Source: Helicobacter sp. 13S00482-2 (GTDB taxonomy: Bacteria > Campylobacterota > Campylobacteria > Campylobacterales > Helicobacteraceae). Taken from it: a stretch of DNA of 64,000 bases. This document shows positions 55,072-63,873 of the stretch, in pieces. Numbering within the stretch: the first letter of the stretch is position 1; each line of letters opens with the position of its first letter. A model generated the notes under the pieces. That model had not been told where the DNA came from. It made no database searches and was given only the letters and a program-made list of their open reading frames with translations. A program made the position numbers and the translations under genes. The stretch is from NCBI RefSeq assembly GCF_002272795.1, contig NZ_MLAT01000004.1, positions 87,143 through 151,142 of the forward strand, in the 5' to 3' direction.

Positions 55072-55704
55072 ATGAAAAGATTGATTTTAATGATTTTTGT
55101 TTTGGGGAACCTATGGGCATTCACCCAAGATGCAACGAAGAAAACAGATACAAAACAAGAGCCTCCGAAGTTGCAACTCAAACCCAATGAACCCAATCAC
55201 AGTTATGGAGTTTTCAAGATAGGATACGTTTATCAAAATCTCAGTTCCTCAAATATAACTCTTAAAAATGGAGAAAACTCTTATAATCTTTCCTCAAATA
55301 ACGTCTATTTTGGACTAGAAAGAGGCTGGGTAGGTGGTTCAAAAAAAATGCTGATGATAGGTGGGTACCTAGATGCAGGAGCAGGAGATACTTACTATCT
55401 ATCTGCAGGGGGGAGCTTTGCCTTACGTTTGCTTGATGGCTGGGTGATACCAAAGATTTCATTAGGCTATCAACTTGAACATTTGGGCTTACCTGGTGAT
55501 TCAGATCAGTATAATATTCATTCAGGAGTAGGAACCATCGGTGTTTTTGTAAATGTGATACAAGGATTTGGTATCAATATAGAAGCAAGAAGTGGAATAC
55601 CTTTTGGCATAGTAAGAAAAGATCAAGCTTCACTTTATGCAAATCCAAAATTTAATATGTACCAAATAATGGTGAGTTTTTCATTTTTTGATTTTGAGAT
55701 ATAG
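55072..55704 (+). CDS. Putative outer-membrane beta-barrel protein
   Basis: 210 aa: signal peptide MKRLILMIFVLGNLWA, a polar linker (TQDATKKTDTKQEPPKLQLKP), then about eight strands (GVFKIGYVYQNLSS, GGYLDAGAGDTYYLSAGGSF, GWVIPKISLGYQLEHLG) ending YQIMVSFSFFDFEI. Size and layout fit a small 8-stranded OmpX/OmpW-like barrel. It is 22 nt after pepD and followed by a cytochrome after 3 nt. Confidence 0.72.
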   Translation: MKRLILMIFVLGNLWAFTQDATKKTDTKQEPPKLQLKPNEPNHSYGVFKIGYVYQNLSSSNITLKNGENSYNLSSNNVYFGLERGWVGGSKKMLMIGGYLDAGAGDTYYLSAGGSFALRLLDGWVIPKISLGYQLEHLGLPGDSDQYNIHSGVGTIGVFVNVIQGFGINIEARSGIPFGIVRKDQASLYANPKFNMYQIMVSFSFFDFEI

Positions 55705-55707
55705 TTT

Positions 55708-56067
55708 TTGAAAAAAATCATATTTTTTTTATTCTTCTTTATACAACTTAGTTTTGCATGTAGTGGGGATTGTGCTAGTTGTCATTATAATCTCAATTAC
55801 AATGACAAAAGACATTCTCCTATGCTTACTTGTAAAAATTGCCACACTGATGAAAAGATGGCTCAGCTAAATATGGGGGATACTTGTGGCCAAGATTGCT
55901 TTGCCTGTCATGATGCCACAAAACTCAATAATCCCAAATTAACTTCCTCGCACCAAATGATAAAAGAATGCATTTCTTGCCATCAAGATATTCAAAAAAA
56001 TTCCAAAATCTTAGATAAAAGTATTTTCTTACAAGAACTTGAGAATAACTTCTTTCATACAAAATAG
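55708..56067 (+). CDS. Small periplasmic tetraheme c-type cytochrome
   Basis: 119 aa, TTG start, signal peptide MKKIIFFLFFFIQLSFA. The mature part of about 100 residues has four heme motifs: CASCH, CKNCH, CFACH and CISCH, plus extra His residues for axial ligation. Such dense multiheme proteins shuttle electrons in the periplasm, for instance to nitrite, TMAO or fumarate reductases. A T8 run (55726 region) lies in the signal-peptide codons. No reductase is adjacent. Confidence 0.85.
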   Translation: MKKIIFFLFFFIQLSFACSGDCASCHYNLNYNDKRHSPMLTCKNCHTDEKMAQLNMGDTCGQDCFACHDATKLNNPKLTSSHQMIKECISCHQDIQKNSKILDKSIFLQELENNFFHTK

Positions 56068-56164
56068 TTACTGATTGTAATACTTCATCAAAAAATATTA
56101 TTTTTATGGCCTAGATTCATACAATATGCTATAGGATATTTCCAACACACAAACAGGAGAAGAT

Positions 56165-57493
56165 ATGCTAAAGGAAGAAAATAGTAAAAAACCACTAGTA
56201 ATAAAACTTGCCACGAGTCTTGTATTTTGGGTTTTGGTTGGACTTATTGCAGGGATAATCGTGGGGATAATCGCCCCACAGTGGGGTATTTCTACAAAAA
56301 GCTGGAGTATTGATCCATTTTTAAAAGCTCTCAAATGGCTTATAGGTCCAATCATTTTTCTCACGCTCATTTGTGGAATTGTAGGTTTAGAAAGTCTGAA
56401 ATCGCTAGGAAGTCTAGGAATTAAAGCAGTCATTTATTTTGAAATAGTGAGTACTTTGGCTTTGATAATTGGAATTGGATTTGGGGAACTCTTTAGACCT
56501 GGGCATGGAATGGGGCTTGATGTGAGCGAACTAGATCCATCTTCAGTAGCACAATATACTTCTAGTGGTAAAACTGAGCATATAGGTTCTTTGAAGTCGA
56601 TTTTAATGGGTGCAATTCCTTCTGATCCCATCACCCCATTTTTAACAGGCAACACGCTCCAAGTATTATTCATGGCAATTGTGATTTCTATCGTGATTTT
56701 ATTCCTCAGTCAAAAAACAAAAGAAAAAATCATAAAGCCTTTGGAAAAAGTACAAAGCTTCTTTTTCAAGCTTTTAACGATATTGATTTATTATAGTCCT
56801 GTGGCAACATTTGGTGCAATGGCATTTTTAATAGGTAAATTTGGGGCTGAAACACTCTATAATATGGCGTATTTGCTATTTGTGATGCTGTTTTGTTGTT
56901 TGGTATTTATATTTATTATTTTAGGCATCATCTGTGCAAGTGCAAAAATAAATATTTTTAAATACATGCGTTTCATCGCACGAGAGGTTTTGGTTGTATT
57001 TGCCACAAGTTCTTCAGAAACCGCACTTGCCCCCTTAATGAAAAAACTAGAAAAAGCTGGAATCAACAAAGGTGCGGTAGGTCTTGTCATTCCTGCGGGA
57101 TATTCTTTTAATCTTGACTGTACAAATATATACCTAGCACTCTCGGTGATTTTTCTCTCTCAAGCCTTTGGAATACCATTGAGTCTAGAACAAACCATTA
57201 GTATGCTCATTATCTTAATGGTAACTTCAAAAGGTGCGGTCGGGGTTTCAGGATCTGGATTTATTGTCCTAGCTGGTACCCTTCAAGCAATGGGAACAGG
57301 TGTGGGGACTATTCCTGCGGTAACTGTAGCAGCCCTGCTTGGTGTGGATAAATTTATGAGTGATATGCGTGCTGTAGGAAATCTATGTGGGAACTCTGTG
57401 GCATGTATGGTTGTATCTATTTGGGATAAAAAAGTCGATATGGAAAAATTTCGTTATGCATTAGATCATCCCGATGAATTTAAAGTTATTTAA
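56165..57493 (+). CDS. dctA: C4-dicarboxylate:cation symporter, DctA-like (DAACS family)
   Basis: 442 aa inner-membrane carrier for dicarboxylates such as fumarate, malate or succinate (or glutamate/aspartate). Family motifs: FLKALKWLIGPIIFLTLICG, FATSSSETALAPLMKKLEKA (serine-rich hairpin), GLVIPAGYSFNLDCTNIYLA with the NxDG-like site here as NLDCTN, and SKGAVGVSGSGFIVLAGTL. It would feed fumarate respiration and the malic enzyme encoded at 10.5 kb. Confidence 0.88.
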   Translation: MLKEENSKKPLVIKLATSLVFWVLVGLIAGIIVGIIAPQWGISTKSWSIDPFLKALKWLIGPIIFLTLICGIVGLESLKSLGSLGIKAVIYFEIVSTLALIIGIGFGELFRPGHGMGLDVSELDPSSVAQYTSSGKTEHIGSLKSILMGAIPSDPITPFLTGNTLQVLFMAIVISIVILFLSQKTKEKIIKPLEKVQSFFFKLLTILIYYSPVATFGAMAFLIGKFGAETLYNMAYLLFVMLFCCLVFIFIILGIICASAKINIFKYMRFIAREVLVVFATSSSETALAPLMKKLEKAGINKGAVGLVIPAGYSFNLDCTNIYLALSVIFLSQAFGIPLSLEQTISMLIILMVTSKGAVGVSGSGFIVLAGTLQAMGTGVGTIPAVTVAALLGVDKFMSDMRAVGNLCGNSVACMVVSIWDKKVDMEKFRYALDHPDEFKVI

Positions 57494-57615
57494 TGTTGAG
57501 GTCATTTTTTGAGCTTTGTATTTAAAATTTTGTTTGTGATTGTATAATTCAGAGCAAAATTGCAGACACAACTCTACATTTTTTCTAAATATTGCCAAAA
57601 CACAAAAGGATGCAA

Positions 57616-58638
57616 ATGATTTTTATTGATGCTTGTAAAAGAAAACAAACCCCCTATACCCCTATTTGGATGATGAGACAAGCTGGGCGATATCTACAAG
57701 AATACAAGGAAGTCAGAAAACAAGCAGGAAGTTTCTTGGATCTTTGCCACAACTCTACATTAGCGGCCAAAGTGACACTCCAGCCTGTGGATATTTTGGA
57801 TGTTGATGCGGCGATTATCTTTAGTGATATTTTAGTCGTTCCTCTTGAAATGGGAATGCCACTAGAATTTGTAGCAGGAGAAGGACCAAAGTTTTCTTCC
57901 AAAATCTCAAGTGAAGAAGACATAAAAAATCTTAAAACCAATATCTATTCAAATCTAACCTATGTTTATGATACCCTCTGTAGTGTGAAATCTAGCCTAC
58001 CTAAAGAAAAGGCATTGATAGGATTTTGTGGTTCTGCTTGGACATTAGCAACATATATGATAGAAGGGCAAGGAAGTAAAACCTACACACATAGCAAAAA
58101 AATGCTCTACAAGGATCCAAAGCTATTACATATGCTTTTGCAAAAAATAACTGATGAGCTAAAAGGCTATCTAGAAATGCAGATAAAAGCTGGAGCGGAT
58201 GCGGTAATGGTGTTTGATTCTTGGGCAGGAGCTTTAGAAAAAAATGCTTATTTGGAATTTAGTTGGAAATATATGAAAGACATCGCCTCACATTTAAAAA
58301 AGAAGTTCCCACAAATACCTGTGATTTTATTTCCCAAATCAATAGCAGGGTATTTGGACTCCATTGATGGAGATTTTGATGTCTTTGGCGTGGATTGGAG
58401 TACGCCCATGCAAATGGCGAAGCATCACTTGGGAGAGAAATATGTATTGCAAGGCAATCTCGAACCCTCAAGGTTATATGACAAAGAAAGTATGGAAAAA
58501 GGGATAGATGAAATCATTGCAGTAATGGGCAAAAAAGAAGGACACATTTTCAACTTAGGTCATGGAATGTTGCCAGATTTGCCTAGAGAAAACGCAATAT
58601 CTTTTGTTCAGATGGTAAGAGAAAAAACTAAAAGATAA
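57616..58638 (+). CDS. hemE: Uroporphyrinogen decarboxylase
   Basis: 340 aa heme-synthesis enzyme converting uroporphyrinogen III to coproporphyrinogen III. Start [20 protein letters not shown] with [12 protein letters not shown] is diagnostic, as are [44 protein letters not shown] and [15 protein letters not shown]. Chosen ATG 57616 follows AAAGGA; the eight upstream codons to 57592 are not used. Close to flaA and magIII, as in H. pylori (HP0604). Confidence 0.96.
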   Translation: MIFIDACKRKQTPYTPIWMMRQAGRYLQEYKEVRKQAGSFLDLCHNSTLAAKVTLQPVDILDVDAAIIFSDILVVPLEMGMPLEFVAGEGPKFSSKISSEEDIKNLKTNIYSNLTYVYDTLCSVKSSLPKEKALIGFCGSAWTLATYMIEGQGSKTYTHSKKMLYKDPKLLHMLLQKITDELKGYLEMQIKAGADAVMVFDSWAGALEKNAYLEFSWKYMKDIASHLKKKFPQIPVILFPKSIAGYLDSIDGDFDVFGVDWSTPMQMAKHHLGEKYVLQGNLEPSRLYDKESMEKGIDEIIAVMGKKEGHIFNLGHGMLPDLPRENAISFVQMVREKTKR

Positions 58639-58661
58639 TAATTATTATTTAATAATTATTA
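58636..58661. repeat. A/T-only inverted repeat after hemE
   Basis: TAATAATTATTA occurs at 58636-58647 and 58650-58661; each copy is its own reverse complement, so they can form a 12-bp A/T hairpin starting in the hemE stop codon. Possible weak terminator. Confidence 0.5.
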
Positions 58662-58673
58662 ATAATAGATATT

Positions 58674-58710
58674 TATAATCCTGGATATAAAAAATATCAA
58701 AAGGATTATA
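58674..58710 (+). promoter_or_regulatory. Hairpin sequestering the lipoprotein ribosome site
   Basis: TATAATCC (58674-58681) pairs perfectly with GGATTATA (58703-58710), which contains most of the AAGGA ribosome site of the next gene; an inner GATAT/ATATC stem extends it. The RNA could hide the ribosome site. Confidence 0.45.
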
Positions 58711-58711
58711 A

Positions 58712-58855
58712 ATGAAAAGTCTCATTATTATTTCAGCTCTACTTATAGCTTTGTTTAGCGGATGTGCAAATGTAACAGGAAATGATCAGGCATTTAGCAT
58801 AAAAGAACAGCCTCAACATCTTTCAGGTTCAACTATCTGGCTACCTAGACAATGA
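58712..58855 (+). CDS. Small predicted lipoprotein (47 aa)
   Basis: MKSLIIISALLIALFSGC is a textbook lipoprotein signal with lipobox LFSGC (Cys18), followed by a 29-residue polar tail ending STIWLPRQ. ATG is preceded by AAAAGGA at normal spacing, itself inside a hairpin. Mature size is only about 30 residues. Family unknown. It is convergent with the LpoB-barrel fusion gene. Confidence 0.75.
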   Translation: MKSLIIISALLIALFSGCANVTGNDQAFSIKEQPQHLSGSTIWLPRQ

Positions 58856-58936
58856 ATTTTATGGCTAGAATAGCTAGATAAAAGCAGATGAATATTTATG
58901 GAAAGCTATAAGCAAGATGCAGAGGGGTTATTTAGT

Positions 58937-60226
58937 CTATATTTTTAAGAATAGCCCCAACGCAAAGATTGACCAGCCTTGAGAAAAATAGTTCTCTTCT
59001 TCTGTGCTCCATTCGATTTTTGTTCCCACGCTCCAACCTACATTACCATAAAAACCTATGATGCCAATACCTAAAGCAGGGTAATAAGCATCAAATTTTC
59101 TTTCAATATAAATATCTTTGATTTTATATTTCACTTTAGAACTGATGTCTTTTAATAATCCCGCACTAAAATAAAATCCTCCATCAGATACTCTCTTCCC
59201 AAAGGGAGTATATATAGCGACAATCTCGCCACCTAGCTTGTGGCTTGTGGCAGAAAAAATGCATTCCTTATTAAAACTAGAGCAATAACCAATATCCTTT
59301 AATGGATCTTTGTAGTCAGAATAATAATACGAGATATAGGGATCTTTTTCTTCAGAACTAGAGTAGCTATAAAGGGCATTGAACTGAAAAGACAATGTTT
59401 TATGCAAACTTAACATATAGCCTATTTTAAGATCAAAACTTCCTACTGGAGTATGATCATAATTGATATTATTTCCATAACCATATGGAGCTAGAGAAAC
59501 TCTAGGGGTTTGCATACTTCCAAAACTCAGTAAGCGAGTCTCAATACCTACTATGAAGTGATTTGATATTTCTTTTTTCTCTTGATTTGGCTGATTGATA
59601 GCATCAGTTTTTTGAAGAGTATTTGTATATTCATTCAATCTATCTTTGTCGATGATCTTTGAAATGAGCATTTCGTTATCCCAAAGGATTAATCCTGTCT
59701 TAATATCTGTCAAAGTAAGCAAAAAAACATAATCAACTCTCTCTTTTTTCCCTATATTCCTAATCTTTTTGCTAATCTTCCCTGAAAGTGAATAATCAGG
59801 GGCTAGAAGATTGCCTTTTTGGATTATTTGTTTTTGATTGAATTCATCATCGCTCCTGAGTTTTCTAGAATTTTTGATTAAATAATCAGTGGTGAGACCA
59901 CTTCCAGAAATAGCATTAGTGATGATGAAATAATCACTTTGGCGGATCTTAGAAGCCAATTTACGAGAGAGCAATTCCACATCAATGTCATCATCTGTAT
60001 CATTGACAATATCAGATATGGCGATGATTTTCTTATCTTTTTGATTTTTCACAAATTTAGATTTAAGCAAAAAAGTCGTGTTTTTATTCACGACATTCTC
60101 AATATCGTGATAATCAATGTCAAAGGAAACGTACTTCTTAGAATCACTTACGTATGTTGGGGATTTTGAACACCCTATAAATAAAACTAAAAAAACCACA
60201 AAAAGAATGGTGTGATGATTTTTCAT
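58937..60226 (-). CDS. Lipoprotein with LpoB-like N-terminal domain fused to a C-terminal beta barrel
   Basis: 429 aa. Signal with lipobox FIGC (Cys19). Residues about 65-215 resemble the LpoB/CsgG-like fold of penicillin-binding-protein activators: IAISDIVNDTDDDIDVELLS, SRKLASKIRQSDYFIITNAI, LAPDYSLSGKIS and DYVFLLTLTDIKTGLILWDN. From about 225 the protein changes to barrel-type strands (NHFIVGIETRLLSFGSMQTP, FDLKIGYMLSLHKTLSFQFN, GWSVGTKIEWSTEEENYF) and ends QGWSIFALGLFLKI. Such a fusion is unusual. It is downstream of the TpsB gene but has its own -10 box. Function unknown; the LpoB likeness is from motif memory. Confidence 0.65.
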   Translation of the reverse strand: MKNHHTILFVVFLVLFIGCSKSPTYVSDSKKYVSFDIDYHDIENVVNKNTTFLLKSKFVKNQKDKKIIAISDIVNDTDDDIDVELLSRKLASKIRQSDYFIITNAISGSGLTTDYLIKNSRKLRSDDEFNQKQIIQKGNLLAPDYSLSGKISKKIRNIGKKERVDYVFLLTLTDIKTGLILWDNEMLISKIIDKDRLNEYTNTLQKTDAINQPNQEKKEISNHFIVGIETRLLSFGSMQTPRVSLAPYGYGNNINYDHTPVGSFDLKIGYMLSLHKTLSFQFNALYSYSSSEEKDPYISYYYSDYKDPLKDIGYCSSFNKECIFSATSHKLGGEIVAIYTPFGKRVSDGGFYFSAGLLKDISSKVKYKIKDIYIERKFDAYYPALGIGIIGFYGNVGWSVGTKIEWSTEEENYFSQGWSIFALGLFLKI

Positions 60227-60233
60227 AACTAGG

Positions 60234-60239
60234 ATTATA
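60234..60239 (-). promoter_or_regulatory. -10 box suggesting a leaderless mRNA
   Basis: TATAAT on the minus strand lies only 7 nt before the ATG of the LpoB-barrel gene (60226), and no ribosome site is present, so transcription would begin at the start codon. Confidence 0.45.
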
Positions 60240-60318
60240 ATAAATACATACTTATTTTTACTTTAATAGTTTAAATAAATAGCTTCTTCTTGGAGTTGCG
60301 AATATACTTTGGAATTTC

Positions 60319-62013
60319 CTACCAATTAACCCCAACAGAAAAGAATAAATTCTGAGTGGGTGCATTGTATGGATTATAAAATGGTAAATATCCCCATACT
60401 TGAGCATTAAAATACTTATATAGGAGCTGGATCCCTGCCCCACCTCCTGATAAAAGCCCTGTTCCTTCATTATCTCCTATAACATCCCTGACATATCCTA
60501 TATCCATACCCAAACTAGGTGCTAACGTGAATCCCCAAAAAGAAGGCAAATAAATTGTCAAATCATTACGATAAAGTACTCCCATCTGACCACTTAGACT
60601 GAAATGGTTAAAGCCTCTGACACTATAACGCCCTCCAATACTCATTTTTTCACTTGCATACAAATGATCCCTTGAAATCTGAGTTTTGATAGTAGAGCTA
60701 TACACAAAAAGACTTTTCCATAGATTAAAGGGATCGTAGAGATATAGATTTAAACTAGGAATCGTATATGAATAAGATCTCTTATCAACAATTTCATTTG
60801 CATTGAATGCGGGGACTCCTTGTATCAGGCTTAAAATAAAATTCAATTGAGAATTTTTAATATATCTTTTATAACTCAGAAATGCTGAAATTTCAGCAAG
60901 TCTTTTTGTCTGCACATCTAATTTGATATTTTCTAGATAATTATCTGAAAATCTTCCAGAAAATCCAAGTCCAAAGGAGAACTGATTTTTCGTATCTGCA
61001 TAAGCTAGATAAGTCGTCTTCAAGTCGACATTCACAGATTGACCGCTATAAATAGGTGAGATTCCATAAAAGACAAGTTGATTGGCATTGTGTGCATAAG
61101 AAGAGTCTATTTGAAATAAAAATCTCCGAATAGGAATAGAATAACTCAAAGAAGCGTAATAACTATGATTGATTTTTGAAAAGGGAATAGATCCCAATAA
61201 ATAAATCTGCAAACTATCTGCTAAATGAAAGGGATTCTCAATACCCAAAAGAAAAGTTCCCTCATATCCTTCTTCAACACTCCCACCATTATCAAAAGAA
61301 GCTTGCATAAATATAGGCAAGGACTTGACATCTAAAACGATAGAAACTTTAGAATCTTTTTCCATAGGAATGATCTTGCTAGTAGTAGATAAATAACGCA
61401 ACCGTTTCAAATTACTGACACCTAGCTCTATGGTTTGCAAATTAAGCACATCGCCTCTTTTTACCCCAAAATCTTTGCCAAAGAAAAACATCTGTCCTTC
61501 ATTAAGGTATTCTATATCCCCAACAAAACCAATCTGAATACCTATTTTTAACGTATGACTTGCAAGATCTTGAGGCAAAAGTCCAAATTTTGTAGTGACA
61601 TAGCCTTTTTGTATGGATTTCGCATTGAGTTTGTTGAGAAATATATTGATTTCTCTTGCCCCCATACAAGTCTCAATATAGGGCTTGGCAACCTTGTAAC
61701 TGAAAGAGAATTTTTTGAGTATTTTTCGAGGATCCGTATCCTTGATGCCCAATGGAACAAATTCGATATTTTTGATAATAAAACAAATAGGCCTTCTGAC
61801 TTTTTTAGGAGAATCCAAATCTATAGAAGAAAAATCTAAATCAAAAGGCACACCCTTAGGAGGTGGAATTACTTCAGGCCTATGATGCAATAAAAATTCT
61901 AGTGAATAAATAGGTGAAAAATCCATAAAATCCAAAGATTCACAATAAAGAGGCGATATGATTAAAAACATTACGAATAAACACTTTATGATGCAACCTC
62001 GCAAGATATTCAT
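60319..62013 (-). CDS. Two-partner secretion transporter, TpsB/FhaC family
   Basis: 564 aa outer-membrane transporter. Signal peptide to about residue 24 (CLFVMFLIISPLYC), a proline-rich linker with PEVIPPPKGVPFDLDF, POTRA domains about 75-200 (CMGAREINIFLNKLNAKSIQ, KGYVTTKFGLLPQDL), and a 16-strand barrel whose conserved L6 motif reads GGRYSVRGFNHFSLSG (VRGF). The C-terminus NLFFSVGVNW ends in an aromatic residue for BAM recognition. TpsB exports a large adhesin or toxin TpsA; no tpsA lies in the window, so the partner is beyond the right end or elsewhere. Confidence 0.88.
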   Translation of the reverse strand: MNILRGCIIKCLFVMFLIISPLYCESLDFMDFSPIYSLEFLLHHRPEVIPPPKGVPFDLDFSSIDLDSPKKVRRPICFIIKNIEFVPLGIKDTDPRKILKKFSFSYKVAKPYIETCMGAREINIFLNKLNAKSIQKGYVTTKFGLLPQDLASHTLKIGIQIGFVGDIEYLNEGQMFFFGKDFGVKRGDVLNLQTIELGVSNLKRLRYLSTTSKIIPMEKDSKVSIVLDVKSLPIFMQASFDNGGSVEEGYEGTFLLGIENPFHLADSLQIYLLGSIPFSKINHSYYASLSYSIPIRRFLFQIDSSYAHNANQLVFYGISPIYSGQSVNVDLKTTYLAYADTKNQFSFGLGFSGRFSDNYLENIKLDVQTKRLAEISAFLSYKRYIKNSQLNFILSLIQGVPAFNANEIVDKRSYSYTIPSLNLYLYDPFNLWKSLFVYSSTIKTQISRDHLYASEKMSIGGRYSVRGFNHFSLSGQMGVLYRNDLTIYLPSFWGFTLAPSLGMDIGYVRDVIGDNEGTGLLSGGGAGIQLLYKYFNAQVWGYLPFYNPYNAPTQNLFFSVGVNW

Positions 62014-62231
62014 AACTTTTAAATCACTCTCTATTTTTTATTTATTAAAATAAATATATTTATGATAATAATATTATCAAATACAATTACTTATATTGAT
62101 TATAATTTTATTGTATAGTATTTTAAAATTTTATTAATATATAAAAAAACATACTTATCGTATAAATTTCCATTCTATCTAGAGAAGCAAAGTAAGCCGA
62201 AGGGAGCAAACTTTATTTTCAACCTTTTCTT

Positions 62232-62753
62232 TTATCTAATGGTGTTGTTTCTGCGTTTTTTGATGAAGGCTCTGATTCGAATGATTATGTTGATGGAAAA
62301 TACTAGAATATAAAGATCTGCAAGAATGAAAAAAATAAACCAAGCAATGAGAAGTTCACCCAGCAGATCAACATCTTTGAATGTAGTGAAATATGAGCCT
62401 ATCTGATAAAATACAATAGCAAATAAAACAGGTATAAATAAACTAATATAAATAATCAGACTTATATCATTTATATTTATTTTATTATTTTTTATTTTTA
62501 TATGAATAAAAAATAATAAATAGATAATCATATAAATAAATAGATAAATAAATAAAATAAGATAATTATCTTGTAATATAAAAATAATAAAATTAAAAGT
62601 AAATAAATGAGCTATAAAAATAATTATAAATACAATTTTATCCACTTTTGAGAATTGATTGTCCATATAGAACATAATCAAGTTAATCATAGGAAATAAT
62701 AGCAATAATATAGGGATTAAATTGATAGCACATTCAATAATATAATCAAACAT
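62232..62753 (-). CDS. Tandem paralogous membrane protein, copy 1 (tail lost)
   Basis: 173 aa with about five hydrophobic helices. Family motifs: INLIMFYMDNQFSKVDKIVF after helix 1, ININDISLIIYIS in the middle, and IIRIRAFIKKRRN after the last helix. The charged C-terminal tail of the other copies (NPHDE...VKILEDV) is missing: it ends KKRRNNTIR. ATG 62753 overlaps the stop of copy 2 (TGATG). Codons are extremely AT-rich. Family not recognised. Confidence 0.7.
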   Translation of the reverse strand: MFDYIIECAINLIPILLLLFPMINLIMFYMDNQFSKVDKIVFIIIFIAHLFTFNFIIFILQDNYLILFIYLFIYMIIYLLFFIHIKIKNNKININDISLIIYISLFIPVLFAIVFYQIGSYFTTFKDVDLLGELLIAWFIFFILADLYILVFSINIIIRIRAFIKKRRNNTIR

Positions 62754-63325
62754 CACTCTCCTTTCCTTTTCTTCATAACATCTTCTAAAATCTTGACCGT
62801 TTGAGGATTTTTTACTTCATCATGTGGGTTTTCTTCTTTGATTTTGTTTCTGCGTTTGTTGATGAAGGCTCTAGCTCGAATGATGAGATTGATGGGAAAT
62901 AGTAAATAATAAATTATGAGGGCTATTCCAGAGCAATTCTTAAATATGTCCCGAGAATCATGATCTAGGTCTGGAATCCAAATGAAACATAAAAAAAATA
63001 AAAAAGCACTCATATAAATCATCAAGCTTATCTCATTGAGATTTATATTTTTGAATCCATATTTTATTTTTAGATAAATATAATATAATATGACAATGTG
63101 AAAAATTATAACATAGAATAATATAATATTAATGTAATAATAATAATGTTTTATTATATCAGAAATAAAAATAGATAAGCAAAATATGAATATAAATATG
63201 AATATAAATACAAATATAAATATATCTACTTTTGAGAATTGATTATCCATATAGAATAGAATTAAACTGATTACAGAAGGCAATAACAACAATAACAATA
63301 ATAATGATCCAATATATTCAAGCAT
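62753..63325 (-). CDS. Tandem paralogous membrane protein, copy 2
   Basis: 190 aa. Helix 1, then SLILFYMDNQFSKVDIFIFV, a Phe/Ile-rich second helix encoded by 12-bp repeats, INLNEISLMIYMS, further helices, and the tail RARAFINKRRNKIKEENPHD followed by VKILEDVMKKRKGE. ATG at 63325 overlaps the copy 3 stop. The last codons (AGGAAAGGAGAG) form the ribosome site of copy 1. No known family. Confidence 0.72.
   Translation of the reverse strand: MLEYIGSLLLLLLLLPSVISLILFYMDNQFSKVDIFIFVFIFIFIFIFCLSIFISDIIKHYYYYINIILFYVIIFHIVILYYIYLKIKYGFKNINLNEISLMIYMSAFLFFLCFIWIPDLDHDSRDIFKNCSGIALIIYYLLFPINLIIRARAFINKRRNKIKEENPHDEVKNPQTVKILEDVMKKRKGE
63186..63221. repeat. Three 12-bp tandem repeats inside copy 2
   Basis: ATGAATATAAAT twice (63186-63197, 63198-63209) then ACAAATATAAAT (63210-63221). 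Twelve bases keep the frame, so slippage would lengthen or shorten a membrane helix by four residues. Confidence 0.75.
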
Positions 63326-63873
63326 CACTCTCCCCTCCTTTGTTTTATAACATTTTCTAGAATTTTGACTGTTTCGGGGTTTTTGGGTTCATCATGTGGG
63401 TTTCCTTCTTTGATTTTGTTTCTGCGTTTTTTGATGAAAGATACAAGCCGAACAATAATGTTGATAAGAAACACTAAAGCATAAAGAGCCATGAGGATAG
63501 AAAAAATAATCACCCAAATATATATTGTAAAATGATGAACAAGTGTCATACAATATGATCCACAAACTCCGTCAAATAAAAAAGGTAGCGGGGTGATGAA
63601 ATAAATAATCATGTTTATTTCGTTTATATTTATATTTTTAAATTTATTTTTTATTTTTATATAAATGAATAATAATAAAAATAATGATAATAATGTAAAT
63701 ACAAATAAGAAACATATATAATCATATACTAAACTATAAATACCAAAAATAATAAATAAAATAATAAGAATAATAGATATAATTTTATCTAATCTTGAAA
63801 TTTTATTATCAATACAGAAAAAAATTAAGTTAATGATAGGAAATAAGAATAATACTGATATAATAAATATCAC
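63325..63873 (-). CDS. Tandem paralogous membrane protein, copy 3
   Basis: 182 aa, GTG start overlapping the copy 4 stop. About five helices, with INLIFFCIDNKISRLDKIIS, ININEINMIIYF, and the tail FIKKRRNKIKEGNPHDEPKN then VKILENVIKQRRGE. The middle has Cys-Gly-x-x-Cys (DGVCGSYC) not seen in other copies. The predicted topology places the charged tail outside the membrane on one side, probably the cytoplasm. Function unknown. Confidence 0.72.
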   Translation of the reverse strand: MIFIISVLFLFPIINLIFFCIDNKISRLDKIISIILIILFIIFGIYSLVYDYICFLFVFTLLSLFLLLFIYIKIKNKFKNININEINMIIYFITPLPFLFDGVCGSYCMTLVHHFTIYIWVIIFSILMALYALVFLINIIVRLVSFIKKRRNKIKEGNPHDEPKNPETVKILENVIKQRRGE

